A DNA stretch of 64,000 nucleotides, from positions 4,712,001 to 4,776,000 of the forward strand of contig OZ240210.1 in assembly GCA_965197495.1 (NCBI GenBank). Direction: 5' to 3'. A program made the position numbers and the translations under genes. How positions within the stretch are numbered: position 1 is the stretch's first letter; every line of letters starts with the position of its first letter. Below are positions 54,040-62,920 of this stretch, piece after piece. The notes below the pieces were generated by a model. That model was not told the origin of the DNA and made no database searches. It worked only from the letters and a program-made list of their open reading frames with translations. The DNA is from SMYC01 sp965197495. GTDB taxonomy: Bacteria; Acidobacteriota; Vicinamibacteria; Marinacidobacterales; SMYC01.

Positions 54040-55269
54040 ATGAAGGGTTCCCAGATTCTCATCCAATGTCTCGAGCGTGAAGGCACGGATGTCGTGTTCG
54101 GTTATCCCGGCGGCGCGATCATGCCGGTCTACGACGCGCTTTACGACGCCGAGTTGAAGCATGTGCTCGTGCGGCATGAGCAAGCGGCCGTGCTCGCGGC
54201 CGACGGCTATGCGCGGGCGACCGGCAAGGTCGGCGTGTGTATCGCGACTTCGGGTCCCGGCGCGACGAACCTCGTCACCGGGCTTGCCAACGCCTTCATG
54301 GATTCGGTGCCCCTCGTCGCCATCACGGGACAAGTTCCGACGAGCCTTCTTGGGACGGACGCGTTCCAGGAAGTCGATATTTTAGGCATCACGCTTCCCG
54401 TCGTGAAGCACAGTTTTTTCGTGCGATGTGTCGAGGAGCTCGCCGAAGTTGTGCACGAAGCTTTTCGGCTCGCGCGATCCGGGCGGCCCGGTCCGGTGCT
54501 CATCGACTTGCCGAAGGATGTCGCGAACGCGCCGTGCGATCTCGGGCTGTCCGAGCTCCCACCCTGTGATGTGACGGCTCCTGCACCCACCGATTTACTC
54601 GATGAAGCCCGCACCCTCTTGGCGTCCGCGAAGAGGCCCATCCTCTATGCTGGAGGCGGGATCGTTCTCGGCCGCGCCGTCGATGCCTTTCGGTGTTTCG
54701 TCGAAAAGACGCGTATCCCCGTGACCACGACCCTCAAGGGCCTCGGCGTCCTCCCCACGGATCACGAGCTCTTTCTCGGCATGCTCGGTATGCATGGTAC
54801 GAAGGCCGCGAATCTGGCCATCCGCGACTGCGATCTTCTCGTCGGTGTCGGCGTGCGCTTCGACGACCGTGCGACGGGGAAGCTTGCCGCGTTCGCGCCC
54901 AACGCCAAGGTGTTGCATCTTGACGTGGATCCCGCCGAAGTCGGTAAGCTGCGGCGTCCCGATGTTGCCCTCGTCGGCTCGCTCGAAGCTTCACTCGAGG
55001 CATTGTTTGAAGTTGGGTTCGAAGCTGGCGAAACCTCCCTCGATATCACGGGCTGGCGCGAGACTTGCGCCCGGCTGAAGGAGGAGCACCGGTGGGACTA
55101 CGACATGCCGGCCGACGGGATCTACGGTCCGCGCTTTCTCAAGAAACTCTCCGAAGCCGCCGACCCGGGCACGATCTTCGCTTGCGACGTCGGTCAGCAT
55201 CAGATGTGGGTGGCGCAACACTGCCGCTTCGAAAGGCCCGAGCAGCATCTCACGAGCGCCGGGTCGTAG
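54040..55269 (+). pseudogene. ilvB: Acetolactate synthase large subunit, 3' truncated
   Basis: 409 codons remain of a usual ~560-590. Present are the ThDP N-terminal domain (F-G-Y-P-G-G-A-I-M-P, the catalytic glutamate in R-H-E-Q-A-A-V-L-A-A-D-G-Y-A-R-A-T-G), the central FAD-binding domain (L-I-D-L-P-K-D-V, T-T-T-L-K-G-L-G, G-V-R-F-D-D-R-A-T-G-K) and the beginning of the C-terminal domain. The frame leaves homology after Q-H-L-T-S-A-G (about 55262), before the G-D-G cofactor motif, at a junction with the convergent NHL propeller. RBS GGAG precedes the ATG. It cannot make active enzyme, so isoleucine/valine synthesis would need another copy. Confidence 0.88.
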
Positions 55270-57452
55270 GAGATGCCGTCCGGTTGGCGGATCTTGTTCC
55301 GAGCGAGGCCGGGCGCTCTCGACGTGAACTCGGACTGGCCGATCACGATTCTGGCGCTCATGCCGTTCGTGAGCTCGTCGGGCGCCACGTCGAAGACGAG
55401 TGCGCGGTTCTCCCATGGGGCTTCGACGAAGAGCCGCTCGTGCTCTTCGTCATAGGCCAGGTCGCCGGGGAGCTTCCACCGGCTTGCAGAGAAGCCTTCC
55501 TCGGTCGCATCGAAGTCGTCCTGCCCGATCACGGCGAGCGCGTCCGCACCGCTCCTCAGGCGGTCGGGGTGGACGTCGAAGACGCACGCGATTGTGGCTG
55601 CCATCGGTCACGAAGAGCCGTTGGTGCACGCGGTCCATCGCCATCTCCGCCGCGCGGGACTGGGAGGGGTAGATGCCGGCGCCCTCGCGCGAGGCGAAGT
55701 AGAAACGGTTCGCCGCCACGGTCGTATCGCGGGTCGTGAAGTCGGCTTGTCCGAGCACATAGGACGCGTCCATCCCGCTCGAGACTTGCCCCGGGGTCAT
55801 GTCGAAGACGAGCACGCGGTCGTTCCACGTATCGGCGACGAAGAGCCGCTTGTGCGAATCGTCGTACTCGACGGCGAGTGGAAGCTTGATGGAAGACGCG
55901 GTGCGGACGGAATGGACCTCGCTCGTCCAGAGGTCTTTCTGCCCGAGAGCCCATTTGGCGTCGCGGTCCTGGATGCGGTTCATACGGTCGAGCTGGAAGA
56001 TGAGAATGCGGTGGCCGTAATTGTCGCTCAGGAACAGCCGGTGATCGACGGTATCGATCGCCACGTCGCGCCCTTGCGTCCAGTAGCGGGGTGAGACGCG
56101 ACCGTTGGCCGAGCGGCTCACGAAGTCATCTTCATAGTGTGGGTTGATGTGCCCGAGCTGGTCGACGAGCGGCGTGAGGACGGTCTCCATGTGTTCCGGC
56201 GAGATGTCGACGATGCTGATGCGGTTGCCGGCCGGATAGCCCTCGGGGATATAGGCGAGCTGGCGCTCCGAATCGATCGTGATGCGCGGCATCGTCATGC
56301 GCTCTTGCGAGACCGCGGGGTCGGTCGTCTCGAAATCGGGCTGCCCGATGACGGCGATCGCGTCCGGGTTGATGGCGCCCGTGAGCTTGTCGGGAGAGAC
56401 GTCGAAGACGAGCACGCGATTGTCGAACTGCTCGCCTACGAAGAGCCGGTGATGTTTGTAGTCGAGCTCGAGGACTTCGGGGTTGAGCTTGCGTAGGCTT
56501 TCGCGCGGCTTGCGGCTATGAAAGTCGGGCTGCCCGATAACGGCAAAAGCGTCCATCCCGTTCGCGATCTGGTCGGGCGAGACGTCGAAGACGAGCACGC
56601 GGTAGTTGCGGCTGTCGGGGACGAAGAGGTGGTTCCTGGCGGGGTCGAAGGTCATCTGGCGGCCCACGCCGGCGAAGCGGTTCGGTCCGATCCCGGTCTC
56701 GTTGCTTTCGAAATCCGGCTGGCCGAGCACGTAGGATGCGTTCATTCCGGATTCGAGAACTTCGGGACGAATGTCCCACACGAGGACACGACTGTTGCGG
56801 CCGTCGGAGAAGAACAGGCGCTGGTTATCGACGTCCACCATGGCGGAGCCACGGCCACCCACGATGTTGGGGCCCAAGCCCGGATCCCAGTGGTCGAAGT
56901 CTGGCTGGCCGAGGACCGCAATGGCTTCGGGAAAATCGCCAGGCGGTAGCTGGACGAGTTTCTCGGGGTGCACGTCGAAGACGAGGATGCGTGCGCCGGG
57001 CGGACCGAGCGTCGTGCCGTCGGGCACGAAGAGCCGCTGGTGTACCGGGTCGAAATCTGCGCCCGTCGGAAAATTCAGATATTTCTTGCCGAGAGGTGCG
57101 AAGGCGAAACCCCTTCCGATGAGCGTCCTGCCAATCGCGTAGTCGGCGCGTCGCCGGAGCGGAAGCCCGTTCTCGTCGAGCTGATAGATGTCGTAGCGGC
57201 CATTGCCGTGATGTCCGATGAAGAGCCGGTTATGGACCCGATCCAGGGCCACACTTCCCGGTCACCAGATGCCGTGGCTCGTGCTACCTCCGTTGGCGAC
57301 GCCGCCGACGAACGTCGGGTTGCCCCACAGATCCTCCGAACCGAGGACATCGCTGGCGGGCGGGCCCACGAGAAAGGCGCATCGACGTTCGCTGCCGGGG
57401 CACCCGTGCCACACAACGTAGCGGCCAAGATAAACGAAGCTAGAGTTTCCAT
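55263..57452 (-). pseudogene. Exported NHL-type propeller protein, multiply broken
   Basis: A signal peptide frame starts at ATG 57452 (L-A-S-F-I-L-A-A-T-L-C-G-T-G-A). A second frame has D-V-L-G-S-E-D-L-W and a TGA near 57258. The main frame begins at ~57252 (A-L-D-R-V-H-N-R-L-F-I-G-H-H) with repeats of the form A-V-I-G-Q-P-D-F / R-V-L-V-F-D-V-S-P-D. A further shift near 55587 moves to the last repeats (V-I-G-Q-D-D-F, Y-D-E-E-H-E-R-L-F-V). The 3' end is lost at the ilvB junction (~55262). Length without breaks would be ~730 residues. A secreted propeller; function unknown. Confidence 0.75.
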
Positions 57453-57561
57453 TACGCGGCTCCTTCGCCTCGGAGAGTAGACGATAGAGCCGAGACTTGA
57501 CAAACGTGATGTGAAGTCAGGATGCCGTCGGCAGCTTCATCGCGAGCTGGCACCCGCCTGC

Positions 57562-58674
57562 TCAAGTCGGTGCCAGCTCCAGCCGCCCGTCGTGAAGCTC
57601 GGCTGTACGCTTGGCGGCGAGCAGAGCGACGGCGGCCCCGTAACCGCCGGGTCGGTCCTGCCAATCGAGGTCGAACCAGCGTGACCACGTCGCCGCGGGC
57701 ATGCGTACCGAGTCTTCCGCAATCAACAGGGTGACGTTCCGGGTCAGCTGGTCGTGAGACAGGTGGACCGCCAGCTTCGCTCCGCGGCTCGTTCTCAGAA
57801 GAGACAGGATGGTCTCCATGGCGCCGGCGAAGGCCACCCGGATGAGCCCTTCGTCGGCGCGCATCTCGCAAGAGGCGGGCATCGAGCTTTCGAGCTCGAT
57901 GCCGAGAAGGCCGCGCTCGTCTTCGGAGTGCTCGAGCACGGACTTCAAAATTTGCGCGGCGTCGACGGATCGGCGGGCGAGCGGCGGATCGCTCGCGAGA
58001 AGCTGCAGCCCGTGGAGAAGCCACTCCGATTTCATGGCTTCGGCGCGGATGAGCGCGACGGCGACATGGTCGCGAAGTGGCCGGTCAGGCTGTTCCAAAA
58101 GGGAGAGCGTCGAGACGATCGTCTGAAGGCTGGCCTCGAGCAAGGAGCTTGCGGAGGCGCCGAGCGGCTGCTCCGGCAGGCGGACGGGCTGCGGGCGGCT
58201 GATCCGGCGGTTCGCCGCTTCGGCCAGACGGCGCGCTTCGACATCGTCCGCCTCGTGAACGAGGCAGGGCACTTCTTTCAAACCTGCATCAAGGGCGGCC
58301 TTTAGCCGTTTCGAGCCGGCCAGTAGCTCATACCGTCCGTGACGACGGCGCACCAGAAGCGGTTGGAGGACGCCATAAGCTTGAATCGAATCGACGAGGC
58401 CAACGAGGTTTTCTGTGCTTGCCGTCGCGCCCTCGATCTCGCTCGCCGCGACGAGCCGAAGCTGGGGCATGCTTCCCGCGGCGACGAGCTCGTCCACATA
58501 GTGTTCATCGTGTCGCATGCGGTAATCCGCAGGTAGTCCTTCTCTTTCTCTTTGGAATGTGATTTCGTCGGTGGACAAGGTGGTTCCCTCGAAGTATTCG
58601 TCGATCCCCGACATTTTGCCGGGATCGGTAGATTCGTTCTCGGTTTTGGTTTTGCGTCTCTCAATGTCGGACAA
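57562..58674 (-). CDS. ParB/Srx-like domain fused to a histidine-kinase-type ATPase-like domain
   Basis: A 370-residue protein (TTG 58674, or ATG 58614). Residues ~70-165 match the ParB N-terminal nuclease-like domain: N-L-V-G-L-V-D-S-I-Q-A-Y-G-V-L-Q-P-L-L-V-R, then Y-E-L-L-A-G-S-K-R-L-K-A-A, and V-P-C-L-V-H. Residues ~185-370 look like a sensor-kinase dimerisation helix plus a degenerate HATPase (V-A-F-A-G-A-M-E-T-I-L-S-L-L; G-G-Y-G-A-A-V-A-L-L-A-A-K-R-T-A-E-L-H-D-G-R-L), without a clear phospho-acceptor His or N-box Asn. No ParA is nearby. Function unknown, possibly nucleotide-controlled DNA binding. IS200 copy 3 lies 57 bp upstream. Confidence 0.65.
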   Translation of the reverse strand: MSDIERRKTKTENESTDPGKMSGIDEYFEGTTLSTDEITFQREREGLPADYRMRHDEHYVDELVAAGSMPQLRLVAASEIEGATASTENLVGLVDSIQAYGVLQPLLVRRRHGRYELLAGSKRLKAALDAGLKEVPCLVHEADDVEARRLAEAANRRISRPQPVRLPEQPLGASASSLLEASLQTIVSTLSLLEQPDRPLRDHVAVALIRAEAMKSEWLLHGLQLLASDPPLARRSVDAAQILKSVLEHSEDERGLLGIELESSMPASCEMRADEGLIRVAFAGAMETILSLLRTSRGAKLAVHLSHDQLTRNVTLLIAEDSVRMPAATWSRWFDLDWQDRPGGYGAAVALLAAKRTAELHDGRLELAPT

Positions 58675-58731
58675 ACATCAACCCTGGCTACGGCACGGGA
58701 ATGTGAAACTGGGGTAGACACGAAGTTTTAA

Positions 58732-59319
58732 TGTCCCACTCGGGGATGGTTGAAATCCCTCGCCTTTAGGCGAAGCCTTTAGGAGGCTTGGGGTACGATC
58801 CCCAGGTGAAAGGATATCGTAAATCATCGCACACGACGTAGCAGTTAAACTATCACTTCGTATTTATCACGAAGTACCGCAAGCCGGCCTTGAGAGGGGA
58901 TGTAGCGGTTCGTCTCCGGGATCTCATCCGGGAGATCTGTGCTCGGAACCAGATAGAAATACTGAAGGGTCATGTGCGGCCTGAGCACGTGCACCTGTTG
59001 CTGAGCGTGCCGCCGAATTTGTCGCCGAGTCGAGTGATGCAGTTGATCAAGGGTAAGACGTCGAATCGTCTGATGCGCGACTTACGGACGATGCGGAAGG
59101 AGTTCTGGGGTCGGCACCTACGGGCACGGGGTTACTTCGTGGTGACAACGGGCAACGTGACGGATGAGGTGATAGCGAAGTATATAGAGTTGCAGGGTGC
59201 CGTGCTCCAGGACGACGATTCTTTCAAGGTCAGTGAGTAGTGAAACGAGGCAAGGACAAGCCGACTTTAGTCGGCGACGTGAACCCATCGCCTTTAGGCG
59301 ATGGAGCGCACGCGCTCAG
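58732..59319 (+). mobile_element. IS200/IS605-family element, copy 3
   Basis: 588 bp after TTAA (58728-58731), in the promoter region of the ParB-like gene. The right end is followed directly by the left end of copy 4, without an intervening TTAA. Confidence 0.93.
58806..59240 (+). pseudogene. tnpA: IS200 TnpA, copy 3, nonsense codon
   Basis: TAC has become TAG at codon 12 (58839-58841; Tyr12 in the other copies), so translation from the GTG would stop at once. The rest of the frame is unchanged and a restart is possible, but the N-terminal strand of the HUH fold would be missing. Confidence 0.88.
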
Positions 59320-59495
59320 TGTCCCACTCGGGGATGGTTGAAATCCCTCGCCTTTAGGAGGCTTGGGGTACGATCCCCAGGTGAAAGGATATCGTAAATC
59401 ATCGCACACGACGTACCAGTTAAACTATCACTTCGTATTTATCACGAAGTACCGCAAGCCGGCCTTGAGAGGGGATGTAGCGGTTCGTCTCCGGG
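59320..59495 (+). mobile_element. IS200 element, copy 4, truncated
   Basis: Begins with the standard left end but has lost 13 bp between two CCTTTAGG repeats, removing the left hairpin. After ~30 codons of tnpA it is cut at 59495 and joined to a PPK2 fragment. Preceded by CTCAG of copy 3 instead of TTAA. Confidence 0.9.
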
Positions 59496-59788
59496 GCATA
59501 CTCGTGCTCAAATTCTGGATCCACATCTCTCAGGAGGAGCAGCTCCGGCGCTTCAAAGCGCGCGAGAAGGTCCCCTTCAAAAAATACAAGATTACGCCCG
59601 ACGACTACCGCAACCGTGAAAAATGGAACGACTACGAGCTGGCCGCGAGCGAAATGTTCCAGCGCACGAGCACCGACTACGCTCCGTGGCGCCTCGTCCC
59701 CGGGAACAACAAACGCATCGCCCGAATAGAAGTCTTGAGGACCGTGTGCCGCGCTTTGAGGAAGAGGCTAAGTCAGGACGGCCGCTAG
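59496..59788 (+). pseudogene. PPK2-family polyphosphate kinase, C-terminal remnant
   Basis: About 97 codons read through from the tnpA fragment. K-F-W-I-H-I-S-Q-E-E-Q-L-R-R-F, K-I-T-P-D-D-Y-R-N-R-E-K-W-N-D-Y and Y-A-P-W-R-L-V-P-G-N-N-K-R are PPK2 signatures (lid and C-terminal helices). The Walker A and B region is missing. The intact enzyme uses polyphosphate to phosphorylate nucleotides. No other part is in the window. Confidence 0.85.
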
Positions 59789-59825
59789 TTCGAGATCATC
59801 GCGACGGGCTGATTGCTTCCCGCCA

Positions 59826-59890
59826 CCGGCTACCTGCTGCCCCTCTCATGGCGAGGACGAAGCCTGGGGAAGCCGATAGCAGGTAGCCGG
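59826..59890. repeat. Large perfect hairpin downstream of the PPK2 remnant
   Basis: CCGGCTACCTGCT (59826-59838) and its perfect complement AGCAGGTAGCCGG (59878-59890) enclose 39 bp that can pair further (CCCC/GGGG). No T-run follows on either strand, so it is not a standard terminator. It occupies the gap 59789-59926 between convergent genes. Confidence 0.6.
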
Positions 59891-59926
59891 CAGCTTCCGC
59901 CCAGGCCATCGAATCGCACCGCCTGG

Positions 59927-60760
59927 TCAGATAGTAACCCCGAAAGGGCCTCTCAAGGTGAAGGCGAAGACCATTGAGAGCACGAAATAAATAATCATCC
60001 AGTGGAGCTCGAGGCCGAAGACGCCCACGTTCACGCTTGCGTCCGGATAGGTAACGGTGATGGATTCGATCGGCCCGTCTCCGGGAAGGGCCGGCTCGGC
60101 CGGATAGAGCAGCTCGTTGACGAAGCCGCGCACGCGAAATGGCGAGCGGCGGACGACGTTGTCCATGACGCGCACGGTCTTTGTCGCCGAAGCGGTCCCG
60201 TTTCGGATCTCGAGCTCGTAATCGCCGGGCGCTTCGGCCGTGAGTCTCCAGGCCATCTCTTCGAGCGTCGGTATCCAGACCGCAGGCTCCCGCAGGCTCA
60301 AGCCGTCCGGCAGGTCGACTTCGAAAGCGGGCTTTACGCGCTCGCTATAGGCGCCCGAGTCGAGCTGCACTTTGAGCAGCACGTCCTTGCCGACCTCGAG
60401 ACCTTCATAGCCGTAGTGGAACTGGAGCTGCGCGATGACGAGGATGAGCGGTGGGAGGGTCCACACCATCGGAGCCAAGGAATAACGCATGTAGGTCAAG
60501 TTGTGCCGGAGGATGTCGCGCTGTGCCCGCATGATGGCGCGAAAATCGTCGTTGAACAGGCGAATTTCGAAAAGACCCGCGTGAATGTGCCGCTTCACGT
60601 CTTCGAGGGCCTTTTGGTTCGATGTATGCTTGAAGGCGATGAGAAGCCCGATCGCGGTCAGGAGCGCGACGACGGTGATACCCACCATCGCGGGCAAATC
60701 GCGAAACGGATAAAGAAGCGCGTCGAAGAGAGGGCGCAAGAGCGCGTTGATGAAGGACAT
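59927..60760 (-). CDS. Three-helix membrane protein with Oxa1/EMC3 (DUF106)-like layout
   Basis: A 277-residue protein. TM1 is ~residues 22-43 (P-A-M-V-G-I-T-V-V-A-L-L-T-A-I-G-L-L-I-A-F). A charged helical pair follows at ~45-90 (A-L-E-D-V-K-R-H-I-H-A-G and F-R-A-I-M-R-A-Q-R-D-I-L-R). TM2 is ~97-112 (M-V-W-T-L-P-P-L-I-L-V-I-A-Q-L), a beta-rich domain spans ~120-240, and TM3 lies near the end (L-H-W-M-I-I-Y-F-V-L-S-M-V-F-A-F). TM1, cytoplasmic coiled coil, TM2, TM3 is the core order of the Oxa1/EMC3/DUF106 insertases. The extra domain between TM2 and TM3 is unusual. Assignment by layout, not by motif. Last gene of the phosphodiesterase operon. Confidence 0.5.
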   Translation of the reverse strand: MSFINALLRPLFDALLYPFRDLPAMVGITVVALLTAIGLLIAFKHTSNQKALEDVKRHIHAGLFEIRLFNDDFRAIMRAQRDILRHNLTYMRYSLAPMVWTLPPLILVIAQLQFHYGYEGLEVGKDVLLKVQLDSGAYSERVKPAFEVDLPDGLSLREPAVWIPTLEEMAWRLTAEAPGDYELEIRNGTASATKTVRVMDNVVRRSPFRVRGFVNELLYPAEPALPGDGPIESITVTYPDASVNVGVFGLELHWMIIYFVLSMVFAFTLRGPFGVTI

Positions 60761-60766
60761 TGGCGG

Positions 60767-60958
60767 CTAGGAAATGTAGCCCAGTCCTTTCAATCGTTTC
60801 TTGATTTCTTCTTCGTCGCCAGCATCTTCGAGCTTGGCGAGCTCTTTTTCGAGCGCGTGGGAAATGAACTCGGCCGGCGAGGAGTAGCCCGCGATGTCGG
60901 AATATTTCTTCACCCGGGCGAGAAGGTCTTTGTCTAGTTTGATCTTTGATCCAAACAT
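60767..60958 (-). CDS. Small ribbon-helix-helix-like protein
   Basis: 63 residues. The beta strand S-K-I-K-L-D-K-D-L-L, helix A-R-V-K-K-Y-S-D-I-A-G-Y and helix S-P-A-E-F-I-S-H-A-L-E-K-E-L-A-K match the RHH pattern, followed by an acidic tail (E-D-A-G-D-E-E-E-I-K-K-R). It lies between the phosphodiesterase (9 bp) and the membrane protein (6 bp), so it is co-expressed with both. It may regulate the operon; no toxin partner is present. Confidence 0.65.
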   Translation of the reverse strand: MFGSKIKLDKDLLARVKKYSDIAGYSSPAEFISHALEKELAKLEDAGDEEEIKKRLKGLGYIS

Positions 60959-60967
60959 GCTTACCTC

Positions 60968-62920
60968 TTATTCGTCGGTCTCTTGGATGTTGATGGGCTC
61001 GTCGACCCCGAACTCGGCGAGGATGGCCGCCGCGAGGTCTTTTAGTCTCGGCGCGCTCTTCTTGAGCGCGCGGCTCGTCAACAGAATTCCTGGCACCGTC
61101 TCGTGATCCATCAAGTGGTCACCGCTCCACTCCTCGATGTTGTCGGTAACGATTTCCTTGCCGACGGCGCCCAAGGCAGAGCTTCCCGCCCCGCGAGTGC
61201 CTTTCGCATAGCCGACGATAATGTCGGGCCCGATCTCGATCTCGCCACGATCCTTGTAATACTCGTCGCGCTTGTACACTTTCGTCACCGCTTGCATCCC
61301 GGTCACGGGATCGATCTCCGCGAGCAGGTCCTCGGAAATCTTGTCGATGAGCGCCTTCTGCTGCCCCTCCGCTACGATGCCGTCCTTCTCACGCCCGCGC
61401 AAGTTGATGTAGAGGCCGTTGATCCCGAGCGCATAGGCCTGGGTGTGGGCCCAGTCGACGTTCACGAACATGCCCGGATCGTTCTCGATGTCGGGATTCT
61501 TGACGACGAGATAGCTTTTCTCCTTCAGCCAGGCGTTGAGATCGAACGACCGGCGAAACGATGCGAAGCCGTGATCGGACATGACGATGAGCGTCGTATC
61601 CTCGTCCATGTTCTCGAGCGTATGGCCGACCATATCGTCGAGCCCGACATAGAGGTTCTCGATGAGATCGGCGTATTTGGGATCGACTTCGGGGTCGTAG
61701 GCGGGATGCTCGGGATCGAGCGTCTTCCACATCACGTGGCTTACCTGGTCGACGTTGCCGGTGTAGTAGAAGAGCAACCCCTCGTCGAACTGTTCGAGGA
61801 CATAGGCGTATTGATCCCGAATTTCCCGGCCCGCAATCTCGGCTTGGGCGAGGAACTCGTCCAGATCGAGAACACCTTCCTGGATCACTTTGGTGTCCTC
61901 GGGCATGCCCTGCGTGTAAAAACGCTCTGTCGTCCTCGCGAGCTCGGCGGCGTAGTCGTCAGGCGTCGATATAGGCGCCGCCGGCGCCATGGGGTCGAAG
62001 TTCACCGGCGTCGCGTAGAGCTCGAAATCGGGACGGACGGAGCGTAAGTAAAAGCGCGTCATTCCCGCAAGGCTCTGGGTCGGGATCATGGGGAACTCGA
62101 CGGGGACCCAGTCGCTGAACTCGCCCTCTTCGAGGATGAGCTCCTCATCGCCAGCGACGATCTTGACCACCGGGTCGACCGGATCGAGATAGACGTTGAA
62201 CTCCGAGGTGAGCTTCTCGCGCTCGACGAGGAACGGGTTGTCCGGGCCGTAGAGCTTCGTCTCCACCACACCGTCGAAGATGTCGACCTCGTGAACGTCG
62301 CCGCCCGCGATGTCCTCGCCGGCAAAAGCGAAGAGCTTCGACGTGTAGAACGAGAACTCGCCATAGGTCCCTGTAATGTCCGGTGTCCCCATGCCGGAGA
62401 GCTCATAGGAGGCGGTGCCGGAAGGAGGGAAGTTCGCGGGCATGCGTAGGATGGTCGTCTGGACGGCGTGGTTCTCGAGGACCTCCCAGAACGCGCGTCC
62501 TTTTCGCAAAAGCTCGACGGTGCCGCCCGATAGCGGGAACTGGTACTTCCCAATCGTCAATGAGCTACCCGCGTCGCTCGCACGGCTCGTCGACAGATAA
62601 GGGAGCATCGTGTCGGCGTCGCGGTGCACGAAGTCGTAGATGCCGTGGCCCCCGGAGTCGAGCCCCGTCATGAAATCGGACCAGGCGACCGGGCTTTGCG
62701 GCGGCACCGATGTCTCGAGCGGCCCGAAGCTCCCGCTTTTTGCCACCTTCGAAAAATTGGGCATGCGGCCTTCGTCCATGAGTTTCTTAGTGAGGCCGTA
62801 ATCCAAGCCGTCGAAGCCGAGCACGATGACTTTCGACCCGGCGGCTTTGGCGTCTTGGCCGCCCTGGCAACCTGCGGTCGTGGCGGCGATCAAGAGGACG
62901 AGAGCGCATTTCTTCATCAT
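60968..62920 (-). CDS. Alkaline-phosphatase-superfamily phosphodiesterase lipoprotein
   Basis: A 650-residue protein with a lipoprotein signal (L-V-L-L-I-A-A-T-T-A-G-C). The fold of type I phosphodiesterase/nucleotide pyrophosphatases is seen in V-I-V-L-G-F-D-G-L-D (metal Asp), the nucleophile loop S-V-P-P-Q-S-P-V-A-W-S, G-N-V-D-Q-V-S-H (Asp and His) and M-S-D-H-G-F (Asp-His), then S-G-D-H (late His). The periplasmic lipid-anchored enzyme presumably cuts phosphodiester or phosphonate groups of lipids or glycans; substrate unknown. It overlaps the upstream homologue by ATGA (62917-62920). Confidence 0.82.
   Translation of the reverse strand: MMKKCALVLLIAATTAGCQGGQDAKAAGSKVIVLGFDGLDYGLTKKLMDEGRMPNFSKVAKSGSFGPLETSVPPQSPVAWSDFMTGLDSGGHGIYDFVHRDADTMLPYLSTSRASDAGSSLTIGKYQFPLSGGTVELLRKGRAFWEVLENHAVQTTILRMPANFPPSGTASYELSGMGTPDITGTYGEFSFYTSKLFAFAGEDIAGGDVHEVDIFDGVVETKLYGPDNPFLVEREKLTSEFNVYLDPVDPVVKIVAGDEELILEEGEFSDWVPVEFPMIPTQSLAGMTRFYLRSVRPDFELYATPVNFDPMAPAAPISTPDDYAAELARTTERFYTQGMPEDTKVIQEGVLDLDEFLAQAEIAGREIRDQYAYVLEQFDEGLLFYYTGNVDQVSHVMWKTLDPEHPAYDPEVDPKYADLIENLYVGLDDMVGHTLENMDEDTTLIVMSDHGFASFRRSFDLNAWLKEKSYLVVKNPDIENDPGMFVNVDWAHTQAYALGINGLYINLRGREKDGIVAEGQQKALIDKISEDLLAEIDPVTGMQAVTKVYKRDEYYKDRGEIEIGPDIIVGYAKGTRGAGSSALGAVGKEIVTDNIEEWSGDHLMDHETVPGILLTSRALKKSAPRLKDLAAAILAEFGVDEPINIQETDE

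Noticed and set aside
58732..59788. A TnpB or RNA-guided nuclease beside the IS200 copies
   Set aside because: All four copies carry only tnpA; the sequence after copy 4 is a PPK2 remnant without RuvC motifs.
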